Below are positions 21,788 to 31,728 of a stretch of 33,022 bases of DNA, one piece after another. Both the position numbers and the translations under genes were made by a program. The notes under the pieces were generated by a model. It worked only from the letters and a program-made list of their open reading frames with translations, did not search any database and was not told the DNA's origin. Within the stretch, counting starts at the first letter, position 1, and each line of letters begins with the position of its first letter. This DNA comes from Pseudomonadota bacterium. Its GTDB lineage: Bacteria; Pseudomonadota; Alphaproteobacteria; Caulobacterales; Aquidulcibacteraceae. The stretch covers positions 1 to 33,022 of the forward strand of contig JACQAC010000083.1 of the NCBI GenBank assembly GCA_016195245.1, in the 5' to 3' direction.

Positions 21788-23557
21788 ATGATCAAGACAG
21801 TGCGCATTGTGGCAGCAGCCGCAATATCGGCCGCGCTCGCGGCGAGTTGCGCAACCACGCCGGCATCGGCGCCGCACAACGCCGTCATCTTCGTGGCCGA
21901 CGGCTTGCGCTACGGTTCGGTGAATGAAACGGACGCGCCGGAATTGTTTGCCGCGCGGCGCGACGGCGTGGATTTCGCCAACAGCCATTCCGTCTACCCC
22001 ACCCTTACCACGGTGAATGCGTCCGCTATCGCGACAGGGCACTTTCCCGGCGATACGGGCAATTTCGCCAACTACATCTACGCCAACGAACCAGCACTGC
22101 CCCATGCCGGCGGCAGCCGCATCGCGGCGATCGAGGACGACAACATTCTCGCCGACTTGGACGCGCGCTTCGGCGGCAACTATCTGCGGGAACAAACGCT
22201 GATGTCCGCCGCGCTGGCGCATGGCTACAACGTGGTCAGCATCGGCAAGACCGGCCCAACCGGCGTCCAGGTGCGCGGCATCATCAACGGCGCTGCCATC
22301 TTTCTCGATGAAAACGTAGGTGAGCCTGGCGGACCGAGTCTTTCGCCTCAGCTGACAGCAGCGTTCGCGGCAGCGCATATTGATCCGCGAGCGCCGGATC
22401 GAGCGCTGCCCAATCGCGTGCAGCAGAATTGGTTCTCCGCGGTCGCTACCCAGATCGTGCTACCGCTGCTGCGGCGGAACGGTAGACCATTCCTGCTGCT
22501 TTATTGGTCACCAGACCCCGACAGCTCCCAGCATGGGCAGCATGACAGCCCCAATACACTAACGCCCGGTATCAATGGTCCAACATCGCGTGCGGCGGTG
22601 GCGAACGCCTCAAGCAATCTTGGTGCGCTCCGCGAGGCGTTGCGCGCTTCCAATCTCGCCGCCACCACCGACGTGGTGATGATCGCGGATCACGGGTTTT
22701 CCACAACATCAAAGCAATCCTCTACGAGCTTCGCAGCGAGTCTCGGTTACGCCGACGTGCCGGCGGGCCAGTTGCCCGGCGGGTTCTTGGCGATCGATCT
22801 GGCGCATGTACTGAACCTCAATCTTTACAGCGCCAGCGGAGTCCCAATCTCACTCAGCACGCCGCAGGTCACGCTCCACGGCTCACACGGTGTGCTCGGC
22901 GTCTCCGCCGACGCACCACAAGCGATTGTCGCGGCCGGTGGCGGATCGGACCTGGTCTACCTGACGGGCGCTGACAAGCTGGCGCTGGCGCGGCGCATCG
23001 TGGCCTTCCTCACATCGCAGGATTACACGGGTGCGATCTTTACCGCGGACTCGCTCGGGTCAATCCCCGGCGCGTTACCATTGAGCGCCATCAATCTTGC
23101 CGGCACGGCGCAAACGCCACCGCCTGACATTGTGGTCAGCTTCCGCACCGGGGACACGGGTTGCGCGACGCCGGACATGTGCGGTGTTGATGTGGCCGAC
23201 ACGAGCTTACCGCAAGGCTCCGGTTACCACGGTGGCTTCGGCCGCGCCGATACGCACAACTTCATGGCCGCCGTTGGCCCGGATTTTCGTGGCGGCTTTG
23301 TCGATTCCGCGCCGGTGAGCAACGCCGACATCGCGCCAACCATCGCCCATGTTCTTGGCTTCAACTTGCCGAGCATCGGCCGGTTGCGCGGACGCGTTAT
23401 CGCGGAAGCGCTGCCGCAAGGAGCGCAGCCCGCGGTAATCACAGACGCCATTACGTCGGCGCCGGCCGAGAATGGCTTCCGCACAATTCTTGACCGGCAA
23501 ACGGCCGGTGAGACACGTTATTTCGATTCGGCTAGCAACACGGGGCGCACGCACTAG
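21788..23557 (+). CDS. Alkaline phosphatase family (nucleotide pyrophosphatase/phosphodiesterase-like) exported lipoprotein
   Basis: MIKTVRIVAAAAISAALAASCATTP lipobox-like; NAVIFVADGLRYGSVNETDAPEL; HSVYPTLTTVNASAIATGHFPG; VVMIADHGFS. Confidence 0.82.
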   Translation: MIKTVRIVAAAAISAALAASCATTPASAPHNAVIFVADGLRYGSVNETDAPELFAARRDGVDFANSHSVYPTLTTVNASAIATGHFPGDTGNFANYIYANEPALPHAGGSRIAAIEDDNILADLDARFGGNYLREQTLMSAALAHGYNVVSIGKTGPTGVQVRGIINGAAIFLDENVGEPGGPSLSPQLTAAFAAAHIDPRAPDRALPNRVQQNWFSAVATQIVLPLLRRNGRPFLLLYWSPDPDSSQHGQHDSPNTLTPGINGPTSRAAVANASSNLGALREALRASNLAATTDVVMIADHGFSTTSKQSSTSFAASLGYADVPAGQLPGGFLAIDLAHVLNLNLYSASGVPISLSTPQVTLHGSHGVLGVSADAPQAIVAAGGGSDLVYLTGADKLALARRIVAFLTSQDYTGAIFTADSLGSIPGALPLSAINLAGTAQTPPPDIVVSFRTGDTGCATPDMCGVDVADTSLPQGSGYHGGFGRADTHNFMAAVGPDFRGGFVDSAPVSNADIAPTIAHVLGFNLPSIGRLRGRVIAEALPQGAQPAVITDAITSAPAENGFRTILDRQTAGETRYFDSASNTGRTH

Positions 23558-25383
23558 CTCCGCGCCACGAAACCTTCCTTGTGCGTGACGCGCGCGATAT
23601 CGAGCGCAGCGCGGACTTGCACGACGTCGTTGTTCTTGTCGTCGTCGGTGAGCGCGCTCCACGACGCGAGTTTGTCGTGCGCCATCAAATCGTTATTGCG
23701 CTTCTCACCTTGCGTCGTTGGCCGCCAGCCCGCCATCAGCCGTTCGGCGACCCAGCGATCGTGCTCGCGCTCAGCCATCCGTGGCATCAGTTCGGCGGGA
23801 ATCGTCGGCGCTGTGTCGCCCTTTTCGCCGTTCGCCGCGGGGCGCCAGCCGGCGTCCCACACCTTAGTCATCGCGGCGTCGGCGACGGCGCGGTTAGCTG
23901 CGCGGAAAGTCTCCAGCACCTCGCCCCAATCACGCATCGCCGCCTGCAGCTCCCGCATGCTCATCGGATCTTTCTGACCGAGACCCTTATTGTAATGCTC
24001 GTGGGCGACGGCGGCGCCGCGATCGAGCGCGCCTTCGATAATCTTGGCGCGGGTGGCAATCAGCTGATGTGCGCCGAACGCTTGCAAGTATGCGTCTAGA
24101 TCCGGCGTGTCGTCGCCGTGCGCGTACTGTTGCGAGAATTCGGATTGACTGGTCTCGCGCATGAAGATCGGGATCGGCCAGCGCATGCCGTGATTGCACG
24201 CTCGCTTCAACGCGATGCCGAGATGGATGTTGCCGGGATCGCTGCCAGTGGAAACGATCGCAGCTGTCGGCCTGCCGCGCTGCTGCTCGACCGCGTCCAG
24301 GATTTCGGGGCCAATAGCCGCCATGTCCCAGTTGAACGGCAGGAATGCGACATCCGCAGCCCAAAGTTCGGGATGCATGAAGGCCTCGCGGTGCCGCGCC
24401 TTGAAGCCTGCCTCTGCAGTAACTGGATCGGGCACGAGGACGGTGAGGCGCGGTGGCGCGAACTGTGTGGACCACAGACTTGCGAGCACGCGCTCGGCGA
24501 CAGATTCCGCGCCTTGGTCAAAGCCGAAGAACACAAAATGCAAGCGATCGGATTGCAGCTGCTGCGCGACTGTGAGCAGCTCGCCGGTTTCGCGCTGGAT
24601 CAACGCCCGCGCCGCCATTTCTTCGATGGAAAACGGCTTTGGATCGACTGGCGACCCCTGCATTTTGTTCTGGCGCATCTGCGCCGAACGCATTTCACGC
24701 GCTTCTTTCAGCAACATCGGTGAACGCGTCGAGACATGCACGCTGATCGGCGGCCTGCGCTTGCTGTTGCCAACCAAGCGGCGCACCGCCGCTTCGATCT
24801 GCAGGTTTACAGTATCGTCCGGCTCGAACGCCACGACGTGCGCCGCGTAATGCGCGCGTGCGGCGCGCAACGTTTCGATATGGCGCGCATCGCCTTCAAG
24901 CACGATCACGCCTTTGCGCCGCAGGCCGAGCTGCGTGTCCTCCGGCAGATCCTGCGCGATCAAGATCACAGCGTCGCGCGATTTGCGGCAATCGAGCGCC
25001 AGCGACAAAGCCGGCGGCGAGTCGCCGGCGATCACCACATGATGGGAGGCGCGCAGATTGAAGCTCTGCGCCAAGTGCTGCCCAAGCGCGCCCGAGAACG
25101 CAAACAGCAAGCCGACGATCGGCACAGCCAGCGCCGCGAAACGCACCAAATTCAGCTGCTCATTGGTGACGCCGAAATAATCGCCCGACATCGAGACTGC
25201 GGCTATAGTACGATAGAGCGCTTCCCACACGCCCAGATGCAGCCAGAAGACCAGGCCAAGCCCAATCCACACCGCCACCAGTGCGATCAGCACGCCCCAG
25301 CGAAAGATCGGCGCTTGCGTATGCGCGACGCCGGTGAGGCGCGCGGCCGCGCGCGACCATGAATTGGCGTAACGCCGCGCCAT
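23554..25383 (-). CDS. 2TM/pore-loop-like protein with TrkA-N/RCK-like region and C-terminal RyR domain
   Basis: Two N-terminal TMs bracketing WEALYRTIAAVSMSGDYFGV; HHVVIAGDSPPALSLALDC...VIVLEGDARHIETLRAARAHYAAHVVAFEPDDTVNLQ (RCK-like); C-term MAEREHDRWVAERLMAGWRPTTQGEKRNNDLMAHDKLASWSALTDDDKNND (RyR). Confidence 0.78.
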   Translation of the reverse strand: MARRYANSWSRAAARLTGVAHTQAPIFRWGVLIALVAVWIGLGLVFWLHLGVWEALYRTIAAVSMSGDYFGVTNEQLNLVRFAALAVPIVGLLFAFSGALGQHLAQSFNLRASHHVVIAGDSPPALSLALDCRKSRDAVILIAQDLPEDTQLGLRRKGVIVLEGDARHIETLRAARAHYAAHVVAFEPDDTVNLQIEAAVRRLVGNSKRRPPISVHVSTRSPMLLKEAREMRSAQMRQNKMQGSPVDPKPFSIEEMAARALIQRETGELLTVAQQLQSDRLHFVFFGFDQGAESVAERVLASLWSTQFAPPRLTVLVPDPVTAEAGFKARHREAFMHPELWAADVAFLPFNWDMAAIGPEILDAVEQQRGRPTAAIVSTGSDPGNIHLGIALKRACNHGMRWPIPIFMRETSQSEFSQQYAHGDDTPDLDAYLQAFGAHQLIATRAKIIEGALDRGAAVAHEHYNKGLGQKDPMSMRELQAAMRDWGEVLETFRAANRAVADAAMTKVWDAGWRPAANGEKGDTAPTIPAELMPRMAEREHDRWVAERLMAGWRPTTQGEKRNNDLMAHDKLASWSALTDDDKNNDVVQVRAALDIARVTHKEGFVARS

Positions 25384-25610
25384 ATCGCGTCTCCCCTGCC
25401 GTCCCGGGCGGGGCCATTGTGGTCCCGGGTCTCTGCCGGTGTCCAGTACGGAGGAAGGTCAGAGCGCAGGCCCCCTGGCCCGCATGGTTGCAAATGACGG
25501 AGTGGTGGAAGCATTGCGCGCCAGGAGGCGCGCGCTCCGACTTGCAAAGGCTGGAGGGTCGCCTTGGCGGTTGCCGAACCTCGCGCTTTTCCCTAGCTCT
25601 CGCACTCAGC

Positions 25611-25687
25611 GGCCCCGTAGCTCAGCTGGATAGAGCAGCTGCGTCCTAAGCAGACGGTCGGGAGTTCGAATCTCTCCGGGGTCGCCA
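25611..25687 (+). tRNA. tRNA-Arg (anticodon CCT)
   Basis: GGCCCCGTAGCTCAGCTGGATAGAGCAGCTGCGTCCTAAGCAGACGGTCGGGAGTTCGAATCTCTCCGGGGTCGCCA folds as a cloverleaf; encoded CCA. Confidence 0.95.
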
Positions 25688-25805
25688 CTCCCTTTTCAGC
25701 GCCTTGATTTTCAAGGCTTCGCGGGGAGGCTTGGCACAAGGTTTGGCAATTCCCGTTCGTCGTAGCGTTTCAATGTGCTACCGTGCTTTGCCACGGGAGG
25801 GTCGA

Positions 25806-26345
25806 ATGCAGCAATACGAAGTGACCGCCGCTGCTCTCGCTCAACGCGCTCAAGCTGAGCGCCAATACATGCATTACGCTTTGGTCCTTGCGATCCTGCT
25901 TACGCTCGCTGGTGCCGCTCTAATCATCTTGGGGCTAGGCGATCATCTAGACATTATTGTCACCGGTTCCGGTGGCCTCGGAGCACGCTTTATCAACGCC
26001 TCTCCCGGTGTGGTGCTCTGGCTTGTGAGTGGAGCAATCTTTTGGTTCAGCAAGCCGCGACGCTTTCGGGCAACCGTCCACCATGACAATTCGGACGGCG
26101 CGCAACAGCAAGCTTCCTTTGAAAAGACCATCGAAGAGGCGGAGCAGCGCGTAAAGATTCTTCTGGCTCACGTAGAAGGACGCGTGGAGGCGCTCTTTGA
26201 GTTCATGGACCGCGAGGGCATTGTTCCGCACGACGCACAGCCACGCATTCGCTCTGTGACCGTGCAAGAAGCGGGAACCCCCAAAGACAGAGGCGGTGCG
26301 TCGTTCGAGTTATATCAGAGCGGTCCAACAAGGAAAACGGATTGA
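25806..26345 (+). CDS. Hypothetical membrane protein (two TM segments, C-terminal coiled-coil-like)
   Basis: Start MQQYEVTAAALAQRAQAERQYMHYALVLAILLTLAGAALIILGLG...; upstream GGGAGGGTCG ribosome-binding-like sequence. Confidence 0.65.
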   Translation: MQQYEVTAAALAQRAQAERQYMHYALVLAILLTLAGAALIILGLGDHLDIIVTGSGGLGARFINASPGVVLWLVSGAIFWFSKPRRFRATVHHDNSDGAQQQASFEKTIEEAEQRVKILLAHVEGRVEALFEFMDREGIVPHDAQPRIRSVTVQEAGTPKDRGGASFELYQSGPTRKTD

Positions 26346-26348
26346 CCA

Positions 26349-26591
26349 TCATCCGTTCTTAATTAGCCTCGCTATTGCTTGCCGCGCCAGCTTCTCTTGC
26401 TCGGCGGCCTTCGTGTAACGTTCGACTTCGCGCAACGAAGCGTGGGCCGTGTGCGCTTGCACTTCCTTGGTCGTGCATCCGGCTTCAACTAAGCGCACCG
26501 CAGCGGACTTCCGCAAGCCGTGCGCGCTTCGACCCTTCAAGCCAGCCGACTTGCACCATTCGCGAAATTGATTGCCAAAGGACCAGCCGTT
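26349..26591 (-). pseudogene. Tyrosine recombinase/phage integrase C-terminal remnant
   Basis: NGWSFGNQFREWCKSAGLKGRSAHGLRKSAAVRLVEAGCTTKEVQAHTAHASLREVERYTKAAEQEKLARQAIARL; retains HxLR and catalytic-Tyr region; N-terminal domain absent. Confidence 0.85.
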
Positions 26592-28073
26592 CTACCCCGC
26601 CGCCCTCGGCTGCAGCCATTTGGGCAGGAAGCGCGAAGGATCGTCTGGCTGCGCCTCGACATGAACGCCGGCGCGGGAGAGCGCGGCACTGAGCCGGCCC
26701 GTGCGCCAAGCATCCAATGTCTCGCTGGCGCCGCCGATGAAGTCTCCGCCGACGAAGATTTGCGGAATGGTCGGCGCGCCTGATTTGGCTTGCAGCGCGC
26801 GGCGCACGCGCCCGCCCCAATCGGCTTTCTGGAAATCGCCGGTGTCGAGATCGACCGGGAAATAGTCGATGCCCAATTCGGCGAACATGCGCCGCACCGA
26901 CCAGGTGAACTCGCACCATTTCAGCGCAAACAGCACCACAGCATGATCGCGGATGGCGCCTTCCACGAAGGCGGTTGCTTCGGCATCGGGCCGCGCCTGC
27001 ACCGATGAGGCTTGCGCGGGCGCCGCGGCCGCGGACGCCTCGAATTGGCCCGACGGCGTTGAGCGCGAAATTTCCAACTCCTCCGCGTCCATCTCGACCT
27101 GCACGCTGTCAAATAGCGGCGTCGACAGATAGCGCTCGCCGGTGTCCGGCATCATGGCGAGGATGTTGGCGCCCTTCGGCGCGTTCTTGGCGATCTCAAG
27201 CGCCGCCGCAAACGCCGCGCCGGCGGAGATACCGACGAAAATCCCCTCCTGCCGCGCCAGCTCACGCGAGCGCTGCATGGCGACAGCGCCGTCCACGCCG
27301 ATGATGGCGTCGATGAATTTGGCGTCGACGGCGTCTTGCGTGAGCTTGGGAATGAAGTCGGTGGTGGTGCCCTGGATCGGGTGCGGGCGGAAGCTCGGAT
27401 GGCTGGCGTTCGAGCCATCGGCGTTGTGCGGCTGCGGGATGCCGCTCGCCAACACTGGCGCGTTGTCGGCCTCGCTGACGATGATGCGCGTGTGCGGGCT
27501 GCTTTCGCGCAGCACGCGGGATACGCCTTTCAGTGTGCCGCCGGTGCCGTAGCCGGTGACCCAATAGTCCAGCCGCTCGCCCTCGAAGCCGGCGAGGATT
27601 TCCAGCGCCGTGGTGCGCGAGTGCATATCGGCGTTGGCCTCGTTCTCAAACTGCCGCGTCCAGAACCAGCCGTGCGCTTCCACGAGTTCGATGGTCTTGG
27701 CGATCATGCCGGTGCCTTTGAGCGCCGCCGGCGTCAGCACCACTTTGGCGCCCAGGAAGCGCATCAAGCGGCGGCGCTCAATGCTGAAGCTCTCGGCCAT
27801 CACCAAGACAAGCGGATAGCCCTTCTGCGCGCAGACCATGGCGAGGCCGATGCCGGTGTTGCCGCTGGTGGCTTCGATCACGGTCTGGCCGGGCTTCAGC
27901 GCGCCGCTCTTCTCGGCGGCTTCGATGACGGCGAGCGCCATGCGGTCCTTCACCGAACTCAGCGGGTTGAAGCTCTCAAGCTTGACGAAGAGGTTCACGC
28001 CGGCCGGCGCAAGCTTGTTGATGCGCACGATCGGCGTACGGCCCACGGTCTGCAGGATGTTGTCGTATTTCAT
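26592..28073 (-). CDS. Cysteine synthase fused to C-terminal glutaredoxin domain
   Basis: NPLSSVKDRMAL (PLP Lys), TSGNTGIGLAM, GTGGTLKG; C-term VVLFALKWCEFTWSVRRMFAELGIDYFPVDLD...TIPQIFVGGDFIGG. Confidence 0.9.
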   Translation of the reverse strand: MKYDNILQTVGRTPIVRINKLAPAGVNLFVKLESFNPLSSVKDRMALAVIEAAEKSGALKPGQTVIEATSGNTGIGLAMVCAQKGYPLVLVMAESFSIERRRLMRFLGAKVVLTPAALKGTGMIAKTIELVEAHGWFWTRQFENEANADMHSRTTALEILAGFEGERLDYWVTGYGTGGTLKGVSRVLRESSPHTRIIVSEADNAPVLASGIPQPHNADGSNASHPSFRPHPIQGTTTDFIPKLTQDAVDAKFIDAIIGVDGAVAMQRSRELARQEGIFVGISAGAAFAAALEIAKNAPKGANILAMMPDTGERYLSTPLFDSVQVEMDAEELEISRSTPSGQFEASAAAAPAQASSVQARPDAEATAFVEGAIRDHAVVLFALKWCEFTWSVRRMFAELGIDYFPVDLDTGDFQKADWGGRVRRALQAKSGAPTIPQIFVGGDFIGGASETLDAWRTGRLSAALSRAGVHVEAQPDDPSRFLPKWLQPRAAG

Positions 28074-28394
28074 GGCGCAATGTCCTCTGGCGCAGCCCAA
28101 TGCGCCTGCCGCGCATCAGGTGTCGCAGAGTCTATACCCCTTTGCTTGGAGGCGGCGTGGAGGTTTCTAGGAGATTGGCCTGGATTTTGGCGCGGCCAGG
28201 ATCGATCGCTGGGCCTTGGCGCGGGCCGGGGCCGAGGCGCGCGGGATCAATCGAGCCAAATCGACCATGCCATTGGTATGCACCGCACCCGCCTCGATCA
28301 GGGACGTCTCCGGCGCAACGGGAGCCGCCTTGCCGAGTAATTCATCAATGTTCAGCGCCAAACCCATGATCGGCCTCACCAACCGCGTGGAAGC

Positions 28395-28432
28395 TGCGCC
28401 GATTCGTTCGAAGTGCTAATCGATTCGGCGCA
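28395..28432. terminator. Strong inverted repeat, possible terminator or other RNA structure
   Basis: TGCGCCGATTCG-ttcgaagtgctaat-CGATTCGGCGCA: 11 of 12 arm positions pair; no clear poly-T tract. Confidence 0.4.
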
Positions 28433-28543
28433 GGCCCCTGTTGAGAACGGCAAGGAACGCGGGCGTCGCCTAGAGAGTTCCCGCCGCGGACTGGACGCCG
28501 GCGATGGCTGGTGTTGCGGGGGAGGTGGACGAGCCCTTTTGAC

Positions 28544-29638
28544 TCATCGCGCGAGTTGTAAGCTCGACAGAGCTTGCTCGAATATGAGCATTTCTTCCTG
28601 GGTTCCAACGCTGACGCGAAGGGCGTTGCCCATGTCATAATTGGCCAAGCCGCGCACAATGACGCCGTGCGACTCGAGGCCGGATACGATTTGCTGCGCC
28701 GCGGCGGGGTCGCGCCGTGACAGGGCCGTCACGAAGTTGGCGGCGGACGGCAGCGGCTCAAGCCCCGCCTTCACAAGCAGCGCGGCGAGTTGCTCTCTCC
28801 CTGCCTTCACGAGAACAAGCGATCGTTCGATAAAGTCCTCGTCACCGAGTGCAGCTATCGCGCTGGCCTGCGCGGGCGCCGAGGCATTGAAGGGCAAGCG
28901 AATGCGCTCAAGCACATCGATCACGGGTTTGGCGGCATAACCCCAGCCAATTCGCAGCGCTGCAAGGCCATGCAGCTTCGAAAAGGTACGCGTAACAATA
29001 ACGTTGGGTGTCGTGCGAGCGAGCCGCATTCCATCTTCATAGCCCGGCACGTTCTCAGCAAATTCCGCATAGGCCGCGTCCAACACGAGCACGACATTGT
29101 CGGGAAGCGCCCCGTGGAGGCGTTCGATGTCGCAGAAAGGGATAAGAGTGCCTGTTGGATTGGCCGGATTGGCCAAAAAAACGACACGCGTCGAAGGGCT
29201 TATCGCCTCCAACAGCGCGTCGACATCAACGCAGTAATTGGATTCAGTCGCCGATGTTACTTTCGCGCCCGCAGCTCTGGCGGCGATCGCCCAAGCAGCA
29301 AAGGCAAATTGGGGCTGCACCATTGTGTCGCCGGGCGAAAGATAGGATTGGCACACAAGGGAAAAAATCTCGTCGGAACCGGCGCCGAGAATGATGCGGT
29401 CGGGATCGAGGTCATGCCGCCTGGCGATTGCGCTGCGTAACGCCGCCGCTCTTGAGTCTGGGTAACGATGGATCGATGTGGCGGCCTCCAGATATGCGGC
29501 GCGCGCGGCTGGACTGCACCCGAGCGCGTTCTCGTTCGCCGAGAGCTTAAGGGGAGCGGCGAAGCCGGGAACTTTTGCCTTTCCCGGCACGTAGGGTTTG
29601 ATCGCAAGAATCGTGTCTTTGGCTATTGGTCCGCTCAT
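28544..29638 (-). CDS. hisC: Histidinol-phosphate aminotransferase
   Basis: [61 protein letters not shown]. Confidence 0.9.
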   Translation of the reverse strand: MSGPIAKDTILAIKPYVPGKAKVPGFAAPLKLSANENALGCSPAARAAYLEAATSIHRYPDSRAAALRSAIARRHDLDPDRIILGAGSDEIFSLVCQSYLSPGDTMVQPQFAFAAWAIAARAAGAKVTSATESNYCVDVDALLEAISPSTRVVFLANPANPTGTLIPFCDIERLHGALPDNVVLVLDAAYAEFAENVPGYEDGMRLARTTPNVIVTRTFSKLHGLAALRIGWGYAAKPVIDVLERIRLPFNASAPAQASAIAALGDEDFIERSLVLVKAGREQLAALLVKAGLEPLPSAANFVTALSRRDPAAAQQIVSGLESHGVIVRGLANYDMGNALRVSVGTQEEMLIFEQALSSLQLAR

Positions 29639-30255
29639 GGGGAGGCTCCAGAGCGGCGCTCAAGCACCGCGCACGCATCTCGCAGCGAAAGACCACGCGC
29701 GTGCATCAACACCGCCAAATGATAGAGCAGGTCCGCAGCCTCCTCGCAGAGTTCGGCGTTCGAGCCGGCTGCGCCGGCCAGCGCGCACTCAACAGCCTCT
29801 TCTCCTACTTTCTGCGCCACGCGCTTTACGCCGCTGACGAGGAGGCGCGCCGTGTAGCTTTCCTCCGTTGAGGCGACGGCACGCTTGGCGATGGTGCGTT
29901 CCAGCCGAGCGAGCGCCGCAAATCCAAGCTCGGATTCCTGGCCGAAACATGTCTCCGTTCCAAGATGGCATGCTGGCCCCGCCGGCTCGACTTGAAGCAG
30001 GATCGTGTCGCGATCGCAGTCGGCGGACAAACTTCGCACCTTCATGGAGTTTCCCGAGGTTTCACCCTTTCGCCAACGTTCGCCTCTTGATCGGGAAAAG
30101 AATGTTGCTTCGCCGCTGCTGATCGTCTCCTCGAGAGCAGCGCGGTCCATATAGGCAAGCATTAGGACGCGCAGAGTGTCCGCATCCTGCACAATGGCCG
30201 GCGCCAAACCGCCACCCTTGTTGAAATCAATGCGTTCAAGGTCGCTGGGGGTCAT
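29635..30255 (-). CDS. hisIE: Bifunctional phosphoribosyl-AMP cyclohydrolase / phosphoribosyl-ATP pyrophosphatase
   Basis: [40 protein letters not shown] (HisI) followed by [13 protein letters not shown]...[14 protein letters not shown] (HisE). Confidence 0.93.
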   Translation of the reverse strand: MTPSDLERIDFNKGGGLAPAIVQDADTLRVLMLAYMDRAALEETISSGEATFFSRSRGERWRKGETSGNSMKVRSLSADCDRDTILLQVEPAGPACHLGTETCFGQESELGFAALARLERTIAKRAVASTEESYTARLLVSGVKRVAQKVGEEAVECALAGAAGSNAELCEEAADLLYHLAVLMHARGLSLRDACAVLERRSGASP

Positions 30256-31019
30256 AACCGCACCTCAAAGCCCGCCTTCGCCACTTCCGCCTTCACCTCG
30301 CTGATTTGCACACGGCGAAAGTGAAAGATGCTCGCCGCCAGGGCGCCAGATACGTCGGCGCCAGCGAAGACCTGTGCAAAATGCACGGCATTGCCCGCGC
30401 CGCCGGATGCTATAAGCGGAATCGTTAGGACTCGACGCGCCGCCGCCAATTGTTCGATGTCGTAGCCGTCGCGTGTGCCGTCGCGATCCATGCAGTTGAG
30501 CACGATCTCCCCAGCGCCGCGTTGCTGAGTTTCGACGATCCAGTCCAGAGTTCGACGCGGCGTGCGGCGGATGGTGGATGCATCGCCACTGTATTGGTAC
30601 GTCATCCAATCGCCGCCCTCGGCGCGGCTATCGACACCGACCACGACGCACTGCGTACCGGCCACGTCGGCGAGCTCGTTTATAAAATCCGGCCGCTCCA
30701 ATGCGGGGGAGTTGATCGAAACCTTATCGGCGCCGTGATCCAAGCAAGCAACGGCTTGCTCGACGGTGCGGATGCCGCCCGCCACGCAGAGCGGGATATC
30801 CAATTTGCGCGCAACCGCGGAAAGCCATGCGTAGTCGAGGGTGCGACGTTCAGCGGAGGCCGCGATGTCATAGATGACGATTTCATCAGCGCCTTCATCG
30901 CGATAGCGAAGCGTTAGGTCCAGCGGATCTCCGGCGTCGGCGTGTCCCTCGAAGCGCACGCCTTTCACGACGCGGCCGCCCTTCACGTCAAGGCAGGCGA
31001 TGATGCGTTTAGTGGGCAA
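30252..31019 (-). CDS. hisF: Imidazole glycerol phosphate synthase subunit HisF
   Basis: [45 protein letters not shown] start at 31019 overlapping the hisA stop. Confidence 0.93.
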   Translation of the reverse strand: MPTKRIIACLDVKGGRVVKGVRFEGHADAGDPLDLTLRYRDEGADEIVIYDIAASAERRTLDYAWLSAVARKLDIPLCVAGGIRTVEQAVACLDHGADKVSINSPALERPDFINELADVAGTQCVVVGVDSRAEGGDWMTYQYSGDASTIRRTPRRTLDWIVETQQRGAGEIVLNCMDRDGTRDGYDIEQLAAARRVLTIPLIASGGAGNAVHFAQVFAGADVSGALAASIFHFRRVQISEVKAEVAKAGFEVRL

Positions 31020-31728
31020 GAGCTTCTCCCAAAGAGAAGCGGCGCTCGTACAGCGCACGTCCAATGATGGCCCCGGCTACGCCGGTAGATCGCAGCGCGG
31101 CAACGTCGCTTAGCGAGGAAATGCCGCCCGAGGCCTGAAGCATCAAGTCAGGGCGCAAATCCCGAAGCGTGCGCATGATGGTGAAGTTCGGGCCGGCAAG
31201 CACGCCATCGCGGGAAACATCGGTTACCAGCACATGCTTCAGCGTGCCAGGCGGGTAGCTCTTGAGCGTTGAGTTGAGATCGGCGCCGCTCCCTTCGGTC
31301 CAGCCCTTGACGACGACATTCAGTCGTTCGCCCACCGGGCGGACATCGAAAGCACAGCAAATGCGCTCAGCGCCAAGCTCGGCGATCCAGCTGCGGACCT
31401 GCTCGGGCGTCAGCGCAGCCAATGAGCCAACGACGACACGGCTGACGCCCGCATTGAGAAGCGCGCGCACGTGCTCAAGACTGCGCACACCGCCGCCGAA
31501 CTGAATTTTTGCCGACCCTCCCACGAGAGAGCGCAACACGTCGTGCTGGACTGGCTTGCCCTGCCGCGCGCCATCAAGGTCTACGACATGGATCCATTCT
31601 GCCCCCTGAGCTGCGAACGCAGCGCATTGATCCGCAGGATCGGCATAGGTTGTCACATCCTCAAACCTGCCAAGTGCAAGACGCACACACTTGCCGCCCA
31701 TGATGTCGATTGCGGGTAAGATCAACAT
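31009..31728 (-). CDS. hisA: Phosphoribosylformimino-5-aminoimidazole carboxamide ribotide isomerase
   Basis: MLILPAIDIMGGKCVRLALGRFEDVTTY; IQFGGGVRSLEHV; ASGGISSLSDV. Confidence 0.93.
   Translation of the reverse strand: MLILPAIDIMGGKCVRLALGRFEDVTTYADPADQCAAFAAQGAEWIHVVDLDGARQGKPVQHDVLRSLVGGSAKIQFGGGVRSLEHVRALLNAGVSRVVVGSLAALTPEQVRSWIAELGAERICCAFDVRPVGERLNVVVKGWTEGSGADLNSTLKSYPPGTLKHVLVTDVSRDGVLAGPNFTIMRTLRDLRPDLMLQASGGISSLSDVAALRSTGVAGAIIGRALYERRFSLGEALAH

Noticed and set aside
25359-25649. 96-aa plus-strand ORF overlapping the tRNA
   Set aside because: Ends inside the tRNA gene and has no family similarity; most likely spurious
27336-28340. 334-aa plus-strand ORF
   Set aside because: Antisense shadow of the cysK-glutaredoxin gene; composition biased, no domain recognised
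28167-28382. 71-aa minus-strand ORF
   Set aside because: No recognisable domain and no convincing ribosome-binding site; mentioned only as part of the hairpin observation
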